Below are positions 51,628-59,900 of a DNA stretch of 64,000 bases, one piece after another. The translations under genes and the position numbers were made by a program. How positions within the stretch are numbered: the first letter of the stretch is position 1; every line of letters begins with the position of its first letter. Below the pieces are notes generated by a model. The model was not told the origin of the DNA, ran no database searches, and saw only the letters and a program-made list of their open reading frames with translations. This DNA is from JAIVJG01 sp964236735 (lineage in GTDB: Bacteria > Acidobacteriota > Blastocatellia > Pyrinomonadales > Pyrinomonadaceae): assembly GCA_964236735.1 (NCBI GenBank), contig CAXSFM010000003.1, positions 248,001 to 312,000 of the forward strand, written 5' to 3'.

Positions 51628-52568
51628 TCTGTGTCCGGTATCCAGAACACCTGTCCGTCCGCTTCGACGCTTTTGAGGCCGCGTGCGGGCAGTTCAGATT
51701 CAGCGAGGCCGAGATATGTGAAGTGCGGCAGATCGCTGTGGACGGTCTGAAACCAGCCGTGCCCGGCGAGCAGGCGACGCACGCGCTCGTCAACGAACTC
51801 AGCCGCATCGAAGGCCAGCATGGCGAGGTGCTGCGAAGCGCCGGGCGCGGCGACGGATTGCAGGATGCTCTTGGAAAAATCTTTGCTGAAGAAGATGCCG
51901 CCGCGTTCGAGTTCGAGCACCGCCGCGACTTGCTCGCGCCACGCCAGCCCGCGCACATCTTCCGACTGTTCCAGCGTGAGACTTCCACGCGCGCACCAGT
52001 GGTCGAGCGCGGGTTCGCAGCGACTGCGCCACAGACGCAGCGAATCGTCGAAGCCGCGCCGCGCCCCTTCGCTTCCGCCGCGCGGCGTGATGTCCATGCC
52101 CGACGCACGCGCCTCTTCACGCGCACGCAACAGCGCGTCCATCGCCGCCGGTTGCAATTCAATCTCTACGTCGCCGAACATCTCCGCGCGCCACGTCGCT
52201 GCGCGCTGAAAAGCCTCGACCTCCGCCGCGTCCGCAAACATACAGACGCGCGGCAACCGCACGCTCTCTGCGGCGACGAACATCGCGCCGTACTCTTCGA
52301 GCACGCGGCGAGAGACGGCATCGTGCGACGCACAAAGGTCTTCGAGATTCAATCCGCGTCCGGCGAGCGCGGCATTGAGCGCATGGTCGAAAGGCGTCTG
52401 GCGCGGGCGTCCGTTTTTTTCCTGATGTGTGGTCGGCAAGTTTGAAAAGTCGTCTCGCTGTCGGTGTGTTGTCAGAGCGTCGCCGCAAGCACGAGCGCGG
52501 TCGGGCGCGCCAGTGTGGTGTGCATCATAAAGACGACGCGCCGGACGGTCAAATCTGTGCGCGCTCAC
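51615..52568 (-). CDS. M15 (VanY-like) peptidase-like protein
   Basis: Up to 317 aa; the first 50 residues read as untypical, low-complexity Arg/His text, so a later start (for example near QTPFDHALNAAL) is likely. No family is obvious at first, but the C-terminal part contains SQHLAMLAFDAAEF and LPHFTYLG. These line up with the S-x-H...x-D and P-x-H-F zinc ligands of M15 D,D-carboxypeptidases. The region upstream (GGSEGARRGFDDSLRLW) could precede the conserved core. A peptidoglycan role is inferred. There is no clear signal peptide, which is odd for such an enzyme. The C-terminus comes from the intergenic repeat. Confidence 0.6.
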   Translation of the reverse strand: MSAHRFDRPARRLYDAHHTGAPDRARACGDALTTHRQRDDFSNLPTTHQEKNGRPRQTPFDHALNAALAGRGLNLEDLCASHDAVSRRVLEEYGAMFVAAESVRLPRVCMFADAAEVEAFQRAATWRAEMFGDVEIELQPAAMDALLRAREEARASGMDITPRGGSEGARRGFDDSLRLWRSRCEPALDHWCARGSLTLEQSEDVRGLAWREQVAAVLELERGGIFFSKDFSKSILQSVAAPGASQHLAMLAFDAAEFVDERVRRLLAGHGWFQTVHSDLPHFTYLGLAESELPARGLKSVEADGQVFWIPDTESDE

Positions 52569-52644
52569 GGCAAATCAGAGCGTTGAGGTATGCTTGAGAT
52601 TCCAACGCGCAACTTCTTTTCAAGAGCGCGCAGTGACGTGAGTA

Positions 52645-52995
52645 ATGAGCCGAATCGAAAAATTTCAAGAGACGCAAGGTTTATATCGCAAGCACGGATG
52701 GAGGCTGGCGCGCGTGTTGATGTGCGCGGCGACGCGCGCGGAATGGCGCGTTGAAGATACGGGCGACGAAAATCTAAAGTTTGAAAACGTCGCGGTGGAG
52801 GAAGCGTTGTTCGACGCGATGTGGTTCGCGCGCGCGTCGCAGGGTGGACGAGAGGCTTGGGAGTTGCGGCTCGTGGCCGATGCGCCGTATGCGCTCTTCG
52901 AGTTGTTCGAGGCGGATGAAGTTGAGGAAGACCGCGCGGATGTGCGTCGCGAGATGGAGGCGCGGATGCGCGATTACGTCGCGCCCGAAAGCTAA
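52645..52995 (+). CDS. Small protein of unknown function, 116 aa
   Basis: No family recognised. It starts SRIEKFQETQGLYRKHGWRLARVLM and is rich in acidic residues towards the C-terminus (LFEADEVEEDRADVRREMEARMRD), probably helical. There is a single Cys and no signal peptide. Codon use matches the flanks. It is convergent with the PDZ protein gene, with 24 bp between the stops. Confidence 0.6.
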   Translation: MSRIEKFQETQGLYRKHGWRLARVLMCAATRAEWRVEDTGDENLKFENVAVEEALFDAMWFARASQGGREAWELRLVADAPYALFELFEADEVEEDRADVRREMEARMRDYVAPES

Positions 52996-53019
52996 TCTGC
53001 GCCTGTCGCGCCTTGCCGG

Positions 53020-54096
53020 TTAATTTTTGCTGCGCCCGATCTTGACGGGGATGTCTAACTGCTCGTTGCCGCGCGTGACCTTGACGTTCGCCGTCGTACC
53101 GGGCACGGCCTCATAAATACGCAGCCGGAGATCGCCTTCGGTGCGGACGGGCGTGCCGTTGATTTCCGTCACGATGTCATTTTCATGCAGACCGGCGAGG
53201 TCAGCCGGGCCGTTGCGATCCACATCGCTGATTTGCACGCCGTAAATATTCGAGTTCGGCACTTTCACGCGGTCGAAGTCGCTCACACCAATGCGCCCCT
53301 GCCCGCCGGGTCGCGCATCGAGCGCGGCCATGCCATGAAATGAACTCTCGTCGCCGGTCGTGAGCATTGTTTTGCCGGGCGTGCCGTCGCGCGTGTAGAG
53401 GATTTCGACGGTTTTGCCGACGGGCGTCGCGGCGATCAGCCGTCGCATCTCGTCCTCGTCGGTGACGGGATGGCCGTCGAAACTGGTGATGATGTCGCCG
53501 CCGAGCAGCCCTGCGCGCTCCATTGGCGTGTCAGGGGCGGCAATGCCTCTAATCATCGCGCCGTTGCCGCTTTCAGGCGGATCAAAGCCGTCAACGCCGA
53601 CGAAAGACTTCTGCATTCCGATGATGACCACCGGCGGCCTCCAGACGCGGGTTCTAATGCCGCGCGAGATGACGCCCGTCGCTGACAAAATGGCGATTGC
53701 GAGAATCATCCACATCATCCAACTCGACCGCATCGAACGACAGGAGCGCGTCCAATTCCACATCGAAGACGCCCGCTTCTGTTCGAGCGCAGACGTATTC
53801 ATCAGAGGCATCATCGGCTGCATCGCACCCCATTGTCCGGGCGTGAAGGGCGCACCGTTCCGAGCGTTGTTGCCGGCTGCCGCGGTCGGTCTCTGCTGTT
53901 GTTGAGCGGTCGGAATCTGGCCGTCGAAGCGTCTGGTCGCAGCGTATTCTTCAACGCCTTCGCCGAGGCGATAACCGCACGAACGGCAGAAGCGCATTCC
54001 CGCGACGAGTGTCGCGCGGCAACTCGGACAGTTCGTCAACTGCGTCGCGTTCGCGCTGATCTCAGCTTCCCTGTTTTCGTTTTGCATATTTTGCAT
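53020..54096 (-). CDS. Zinc-ribbon membrane protein with two PDZ domains
   Basis: 358 aa. An N-terminal zinc ribbon (CPSCRATLVAGMRFCRSCGYRL) is followed by a Gln/Ala/Asn-rich linker. Next come one membrane helix (WMMWMILAIAILSATGVI) and two PDZ domains on the far side (IRGIAAPDTPMERAGLLGGDII..., then VDRNGPADLAGLHENDIVTEINGTPV). There is no protease domain, so it may be a scaffold or regulator that brings substrates to a protease such as those encoded nearby. The shared architecture (zinc ribbon, linker, membrane) with the TM2 protein 2 kb away is notable. Confidence 0.8.
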   Translation of the reverse strand: MQNMQNENREAEISANATQLTNCPSCRATLVAGMRFCRSCGYRLGEGVEEYAATRRFDGQIPTAQQQQRPTAAAGNNARNGAPFTPGQWGAMQPMMPLMNTSALEQKRASSMWNWTRSCRSMRSSWMMWMILAIAILSATGVISRGIRTRVWRPPVVIIGMQKSFVGVDGFDPPESGNGAMIRGIAAPDTPMERAGLLGGDIITSFDGHPVTDEDEMRRLIAATPVGKTVEILYTRDGTPGKTMLTTGDESSFHGMAALDARPGGQGRIGVSDFDRVKVPNSNIYGVQISDVDRNGPADLAGLHENDIVTEINGTPVRTEGDLRLRIYEAVPGTTANVKVTRGNEQLDIPVKIGRSKN

Positions 54097-54423
54097 AATG
54101 TTTGGCCTAATTTGTAGCCCGCACTAAGGGGCTGGCAACACTTGAAGCCGCGTGTGAGTTATACGCCCGTTGGAGCATCACGGTTGCACAATGTTTGCCG
54201 CCGCTTGCGTCGCCGTCACTTTTCCGACGAACGCAATTGACGCCGCGTGCATCTTAACAGTTCAACGACTCAAAAGTCTTCGCCCAAAACGACGCGCGCA
54301 TCACGCTGGGAGACGACGCGATTTCAAGTCTTCGTCAAATAGTGAAGTGGTAAGCAAGCGGGTTCGCGTGTTAGTCTCAGCAACGGAAACTCAAACGAAC
54401 GCAACAGGAAAGAACATTTTATT
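54097..54423. other. Intergenic region between divergent genes
   Basis: 327 bp. Divergent promoters for the PDZ and small-protein genes are expected, but no well-spaced -35/-10 pair or repeat stands out. No small gene was recognised. Confidence 0.4.
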
Positions 54424-54645
54424 GTGGAAGTCACCAAAGCTCTCGCTGCCTTGCAGCCCCTCTACGGAAAAGATAACGTCGAAATCGTGATCAACGATGG
54501 CAGCCGCGTGCGCGGCGTCGTTCGCAGTTTAAGAACGACGCAAGCCCTGACCCGTCCAAGCGTGAAAATCGAACGCGCGGGCGGCGAGGTCATCAAAATT
54601 CCATTTGACACCATCACAGAAATCGTGGACTACAATCAAGCGTAA
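54424..54645 (+). CDS. 73-aa protein, possibly Sm-like fold
   Basis: Start GTG at 54424; AGGAAAG lies about 14 nt upstream, weaker than usual. The sequence alternates short strands: VEIVINDGSRVRGVVRSL, then SVKIERAGGEVIKIPFDTITEIV, which resembles the five-strand Sm/LSm pattern (DG-x-x-x-x-G turn in the first motif). There is no Hfq-specific YKHA signature. It is conserved-looking but unassigned. It ends 23 bp before a perfect palindrome and may be transcribed with the following gene. Confidence 0.55.
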   Translation: MEVTKALAALQPLYGKDNVEIVINDGSRVRGVVRSLRTTQALTRPSVKIERAGGEVIKIPFDTITEIVDYNQA

Positions 54646-54667
54646 ACAGTCTCCGGTTTTCAATTTT

Positions 54668-54693
54668 TTGCGAACTCAAAGTTGAGTTCGCAA
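54668..54693. other. Perfect 12-bp palindromic hairpin
   Basis: TTGCGAACTCAA-AG-TTGAGTTCGCAA, downstream of the 73-aa gene. T residues lie on the 5' side of the plus strand only, so it is not a canonical terminator for the gene before it. It may be an operator or attenuator for the next gene. Confidence 0.55.
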
Positions 54694-54779
54694 ACCTGTC
54701 CTTCACTTGTTACACATCACTGCTTTTGCTATATAGTACGCACGCCCCGCTGTTGACGGGCAGGAGAAAAGCAAGCGAT

Positions 54780-55433
54780 ATGACGATTGAAGATTTCGGC
54801 GCGCGCGTGGTCAGTGTGTGGCAGGGACTACGCCCCTCAACGCGCAGCCTCGTCGAGCGCGCTCTTCGCGTCCCCCAGATGCCTTCAGGCGCAGTCGTCG
54901 CCGGTAACGCCAGCAGCGTCCCGGCGCGTACCGGCGCGACTTACGACGCGCGCTCCGAGTGGGAATTGAGCCGCCTGCTGGCGGCGCTCGACGAACGCGC
55001 CACGGAGGCGACGGGCGCGTCCGTTTTGAATGCCGAGCAGTTAAGCGAACTCGCGCGACTCGCGGAGACGTGCGCGGTCGTCCTGCACCGCGAGGCACGC
55101 TCGGCGGAAGTCTTCGCGCAATTGCTGGAACGCGCCTTCAGCGTGCGCGACTACGCGCGCGTGGACGTGCTGGCCGATGCGCTCGACAGCCGACTCGCGC
55201 CGAGCGAGATGTGTGAACTCGCGCGTCATGCGAACCCTGCCATCCGCGCACTCGCGCACGAAGCCTTAATGCAGATTCCAACGCAGGTACTGGTCGCGCT
55301 CTTGAGCGATCCGGTTGATGCGGAGGTCGCGCGCGATGCGCTTGAGCATCAGGCCAACGAGTACGGCTCGGAAGAAGCGCGCTGGATCGTCAACGCGCTC
55401 GATCAAGCTGATGCCGCCGACGAAGATATTTAA
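54780..55433 (+). CDS. Helical-repeat protein of unknown function, 217 aa
   Basis: Start ATG at 54780 (TIEDFGARVV...) with AGGAGA about 13 nt upstream. The protein is helical throughout; the C-terminal half resembles HEAT-like repeats (HANPAIRALAHEALMQIPTQ, then VARDALEHQANEY). It is acidic at the end (DAADEDI). There are no catalytic motifs. It is convergent with ispH across a family-D hairpin. Confidence 0.6.
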   Translation: MTIEDFGARVVSVWQGLRPSTRSLVERALRVPQMPSGAVVAGNASSVPARTGATYDARSEWELSRLLAALDERATEATGASVLNAEQLSELARLAETCAVVLHREARSAEVFAQLLERAFSVRDYARVDVLADALDSRLAPSEMCELARHANPAIRALAHEALMQIPTQVLVALLSDPVDAEVARDALEHQANEYGSEEARWIVNALDQADAADEDI

Positions 55434-55434
55434 G

Positions 55435-55513
55435 AAGTCAAAAGGTAAAAAGCAAAAGTGAAGACAGGGAACACGCGCCTTGTCTTCACTTTTGCTTTTT
55501 ACCTTTTGACTTT
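55435..55513. repeat. Heptad hairpin repeat, family D
   Basis: The left arm 55435-55466 (AAAAGGT AAAAAGC AAAAGTG AAGACA) and inverse arm 55481-55513 are joined by a 14-nt loop. It lies between the convergent helical-repeat gene and ispH. Confidence 0.88.
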
Positions 55514-55518
55514 GCCTT

Positions 55519-56367
55519 CTACGCGGCTGTGCCGATTTCGCGCAGGCGTGCGACGACTTGCTCGATGAGCCAGTTCGGCGTTGAAGCTCCGGCGGTGACG
55601 CCAACGCGCGCCGCGCCGTGCAAATCGAGTGCGTTGATTTCGTCAGGCGTCTCGATGAGAAAACTTTTCCCGCACTGTTCCTGACAGACAGCGAGCAGTT
55701 TGATGCTGTTCGATGAATGCCTGCCGCCGATGATGTAGAAGGCGTCAACCTCTCCGGCGAGCGCACGCGCGGCGTCTTGCCGGTCGCGCGTGGCGGAGCA
55801 GATAGTGTTGACGATTTGCGGCTCGGCGTCCGATTTCGCGCGGACGGCTTCGGCGGCTTCGAGGAAAGTGCTGAGTTTGATCGTCGTCTGCGAGACGACG
55901 AGCGGCGCGTGCAGAAACGGAAGACTGGCGACCTCGCTCGCGTCGCGGACGACGTGCGCGTGCTGCGGCGCGTATCCCTTAACACCGATCATCTCCGGGT
56001 GGTCGGGACTGCCGACGATGACCACGTCGCGCCCTTCGGCGGCGGCGCGCTCGGCCAGTTTTTGCACCTTCGTGACGAACGGGCACGTCGCATCAATCAC
56101 TTTGTCGGCGCGTGTTTCGAGTTCTTGCTGTACCTGCGGCGTGACGCCGTGTGCGCGTATGACCGCCGTCATGCCGCGTCCGATTTCCACGGGCTGATTG
56201 ATCGTCCGCACGCCTTCGGATTCGAGCCGTTCGATTTCCTGCGTGTTGTGGATGAGCGGCCCCAGCGTGCGAACGGTCGCGCCGGAAGCAAGCGACTCCT
56301 CGACCATCTCGACGGCGCGCTCGACGCCGAAACAGAACCCGAATTCTTCAGCCAGCAGAACCTGCAT
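55519..56367 (-). CDS. ispH: 4-hydroxy-3-methylbut-2-enyl diphosphate reductase
   Basis: 282 aa from the ATG at 56367; a longer frame adds an unrelated 32-residue head. It is the last enzyme of the MEP isoprenoid pathway and makes IPP and DMAPP with a 4Fe-4S cluster. All three cluster cysteines are visible: FCFGVERA near residue 13, DATCPFV near 97, and NTICSATRDRQ near 190. The substrate-site motifs RAHGV and SSNSIKL are also present. It follows a small helical gene by 23 bp on the same strand, and an operon is likely. The palindromic element at 56789 lies upstream of both. Confidence 0.95.
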   Translation of the reverse strand: MQVLLAEEFGFCFGVERAVEMVEESLASGATVRTLGPLIHNTQEIERLESEGVRTINQPVEIGRGMTAVIRAHGVTPQVQQELETRADKVIDATCPFVTKVQKLAERAAAEGRDVVIVGSPDHPEMIGVKGYAPQHAHVVRDASEVASLPFLHAPLVVSQTTIKLSTFLEAAEAVRAKSDAEPQIVNTICSATRDRQDAARALAGEVDAFYIIGGRHSSNSIKLLAVCQEQCGKSFLIETPDEINALDLHGAARVGVTAGASTPNWLIEQVVARLREIGTAA

Positions 56368-56390
56368 TGTTAATCTCCGAACGTGAACTC

Positions 56391-56681
56391 TTAAATGCTC
56401 TCCGCACCGCCGCGTGATGTCGCCGTGTGCGGCGCGGTGTGATCGGCGTGATGCCGTCGCCATTCTTCGCGGAGACGGTCGCCGCCGTTGACTGCCTCGT
56501 CAATCCATCCAATCTTTTTCTCTGCGAGCCAGCGCACGCCGCCCCACAGATTTTTTTCGAACTCGCCGAGTTGATGCGCCACATCGCGCGGCAAAATGGC
56601 GAAAGAAGCGTCGCACAGAAAGCGCATCGCGTCGCAGATTGAATTGCCCGTTTTGTACCTTGAATCGTTGGTGTCTATCAT
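56391..56681 (-). CDS. Small protein of unknown function upstream of ispH
   Basis: 96 aa from an ATG at 56681 with GGAGG 8 nt upstream, a good site that decides the start. It looks helical (ICDAMRFLCDASFAILPRDVAHQLGEF), with a conserved-looking Trp-rich middle (NLWGGVRWLAEKKIGWIDE) and a His-rich end (RRHHADHTAPHTATS) that might bind metal. No family was assigned. It lies 23 bp before ispH and is probably in the same transcript. Confidence 0.6.
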   Translation of the reverse strand: MIDTNDSRYKTGNSICDAMRFLCDASFAILPRDVAHQLGEFEKNLWGGVRWLAEKKIGWIDEAVNGGDRLREEWRRHHADHTAPHTATSRGGAESI

Positions 56682-56788
56682 GAAAAAAATCCTCCTGCAC
56701 AGACCATACGGCGAAACATCCGCGCGCGTTCCGTGCCATGCACATCTTAGCACAGAGGGCGTTGACGGGCTTGAGCATGAGCCTGTCT

Positions 56789-56863
56789 TGTCAGTACCGC
56801 CTGTGGTAGCGGGCGGGTCGTGATGTGGAAAGCACCCGCCCGCTACCACAGGCGGTACTGACA
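56789..56863. repeat. Perfect 30-bp inverted repeat
   Basis: The arms 56789-56818 and 56834-56863 are exact inverse complements (starting TGTCAGTACCGCCTGTGG), with a 15-nt loop. It is unrelated in sequence to the heptad families and lies in the region upstream of the small gene and ispH. Confidence 0.92.
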
Positions 56864-56913
56864 AATATCATCTTCGTCGCGCCTTAATCGCAAATTACTC
56901 TTGCCAAGAAGTG

Positions 56914-56953
56914 ACGCCGGTGGACGAGTCTTTCATCCACCGGCGTTTTCTTT
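56914..56953 (+). terminator. Terminator-shaped hairpin facing the plus strand
   Basis: Stem ACGCCGGTGGA/TCCACCGGCGT with an 11-nt loop, then TTTTCTTTT on the plus strand. Both flanking genes run on the minus strand, so its T-tract orientation is unexpected; the stem could still stop the tricorn transcript. Confidence 0.7.
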
Positions 56954-56971
56954 TGCTGACCCACTTCCCGC

Positions 56972-59900
56972 TTATTGATTCACGCCGCGAACGGGGCCGT
57001 AAGCGGGGCGCGACGGATGCGCGGGCGGCGTCCTCTTGAGTTGCTCGTTGATGATCTCGATGCCCTTCTCAAGTTGCGGGTCGTGGCCGGAGACCATCAA
57101 GTCGGGGCGCGAGTCCACGTCAACATCCGGCTCGACGCCCTTGTTCTCGACCACCCATTCGCTCTTGCCGTTGTCCGCCGTCCAGATAGCGAACGAGGGC
57201 GCGGTGACGGAGCCGTTGTCAATCATCGGGAGCGTCCCGGAGATTCCCACGAGTCCGCCCCACGTCCGCTTGCCGACGATGGGGCCGATGCCGTAGCGAC
57301 GGAAGTAATACGGGAAGGCGTCGCCGCCGGAGCCTGCATACTCGTTGACGAGCATCACCTTCGGCCCGTAGATGGCCGCCGAAGGAGTCTTGAAGTCGTT
57401 GCCTTCGCGCGGCGCATAGTAGCTCAAGAGTTGGCGGCGCAGACGCTCGACGAAAAAGTCGGGGATGAGACCGCCGCTGTTCCAGCGTTCGTCAACGATG
57501 AGACAGTCTTTGTCGGTCTGCGCGTAGAAGGCTTTGGCGAACGAGTTGATGCCGCCGATGGAAGTATCGGGGACGTGCATGTAAGCGCAACGCCCGTTCG
57601 TTGCTTCCAGCACCTTGCGGCGGTTGTTCTCCGTCCAGTCGAGATAGCGCAGAGACATGTCGTTGCCGATGGGACGGACAACGACGGTGCGCGCGCCGGC
57701 TTCACTCGGCTTGTCGTTGACTTTGATGATGACCTGCTTGCCGACCGTGTTCTCGAACGGCGCGAACGGATTTGCGCCCGCGCGCAACGTCTCGCCGTTG
57801 ACGGAGATGAGATAGTCGCCCTCTTTGACGATGACGCCCGGCTCGGTCAGAGGCGAGCGCGTGGACGGCGAAGAGTTGTCGCCCACGTAAATTTTCTTGA
57901 AGCGATAAAAACCGTCGCGCATCTCGAAGTCCACGCCGAGCAAGCCGCCGCCGACGCGGTTAAGCTGAGGCAAGTCGCCGCCGGAGACGTAAGAGTGCGA
58001 GGTGCTGAGTTCGGCGATCATCTCGCCGATTAAATAATTGAGGTCTGTGCGGTGCGCGACGTAGGGAAGTTCCTTTTCGTAGCGCACCTTGATGCCCGCC
58101 CAGTCGAGTCCGCGCATCGTCGGGTCATAGTAAAAGTCGCGCTCGATGCGCCATGCCTCATCAAAAATTTGCTTCCACTCGGCGCGCGGGTCGAGTTTCA
58201 TTTCGAGGCCGTTGAGTTCGATTTTGCCGTCGCCGACTTTCTGTCCCGGACGATTGTCAATGATGCCGAAGATGGGGCCGGCGCGATAGATAATCTTGTC
58301 GCCCGCGAGATCAATGTCGTAACTCGTGATGCCTGCGAGCAAGACCGTGTCCTCGCGCTTCGTCATGTCATAGACGTGGAGCACGTTCGACGGCGGAGTC
58401 GGGCCGTCCGGTTGCGGGCCTTGCGCCGCCGACGCGCTGGTCAGATAAAAGATGTGATCCTTCGACGCGAGCAGTCCATCGTAGTTGCCGACGGGAACAG
58501 GCACGTTGATGACGCGACGATTAAGATTTTCCACGTCAATTTTAATCGGCTTGACGGCGGGCGGCTTGGCATCGTCCTTCTTCGCCGCGTCAGGCGTCGC
58601 GCCTTCTTTGGGCGCGTCGCCGGCAGCAGTTGGCGAAGGAGAAGGAGAAGGAGAAGGAGCGGCATCCGGTTTATCGCCGCCTCCGCCCGTGCCGGGTTTG
58701 CCGCGCTCGCCGCCTCCGCCCGCCGCGGGTGGCGTCGGCGGTTTCGGCTCGCCCTTCGCCGCTGCCGCGTCCGCGCCTTTCTCTTCGTCCGATTCGGGAG
58801 CGAAGGGCGAAGGCGTGTCGGCGGCCAGCGTGACAACGTAGAGGCCGGTCACGTTGTTGTAGTTGGGGTTCAACTCGAAGTTGCTGAAGCTCGGCGCGAT
58901 GAAATTGCGGTCGGAGAAAAAGTAGAGGTATTTTCCGTTTTTGTCGAAGACGGGGCTGGCGTCAGGCGACATGCCATCGGTCACGGGATACTGCTTTCGC
59001 GCGTCCATCGAGTACAGAAGAATTTGCTGGAAGCCGTTATCGTTGCCGCGCGCGTAGGCGACCCACTTGCTGTCGGGCGACCAGTCATAACTGTTAATCG
59101 CGCCGTTGTGCGACTGGTCAATCAACACGGGCTTGCCGTTGTTGATGTCCACGTAAAAAAGTTTGAGCGTCTTTTCGCCGAAGAGAATTTTGGTCGAGTC
59201 GGGCGACCACGTCGGGCCGAAGCGGAAGGCCGCGCCGTCGGTCGTAATGCGCCGCTCTTCGCCCGTCCCATCCTGCGGGCGGACGTAGAGTTCATACTCG
59301 CCCGTGCGGTCTGAAAAATAGGCGATCCATTTGCCGTCGGGCGACCACGTCGGGAACAACTCGCGCACGCCGGGCGTGTTCGTCAAATCGCGCGCGTCGC
59401 CTTTCTTGGCCGGGACGGTGAAAATTTCTCCACGCGCGCCGAACAACGCGCGCGCGCCCGAAGGCGAGAGGTTGAACGAATAGATGAAACGCTCGGCACG
59501 GCCAAAGGTCGGGCGCGTCAGCGTCATGTCGCTCTGGACGACGGCGGGAACGGGCGAGACTTTCTCCGTCTTCAAATCAAGGACGTACAACAGCCCCCCG
59601 TTTTCATAGACAATCGCCGCGCGCTCGCCCGTGCCGAGACTCGGCCACTTCACGTCGTACTCTTTGTAGTTCGTCAGTTGCTTGAGCCGCTTCGTCTTCA
59701 AGTCGTAACGATAAATATTCATCACGCCGTCGCGGTCGGAGTCGAAATAAATCGCGTCGCCTTCCCACATCGGGAACGTGTCCGCCGCTTCCGTGTGCGG
59801 GACTTCCTCATAGACGTTGTTCTTCAAATCATAAATCGAGACGAACTGATGCCAGCCGCCGCGATAACGCTTCCAGGTGCGAAACTCCGTCGAGATGCGG

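Noticed and set aside
58052..59314. 420-codon open frame opposite the tricorn-like gene
   Set aside because: Antisense to propeller repeats; composition typical of GC-skewed shadows.
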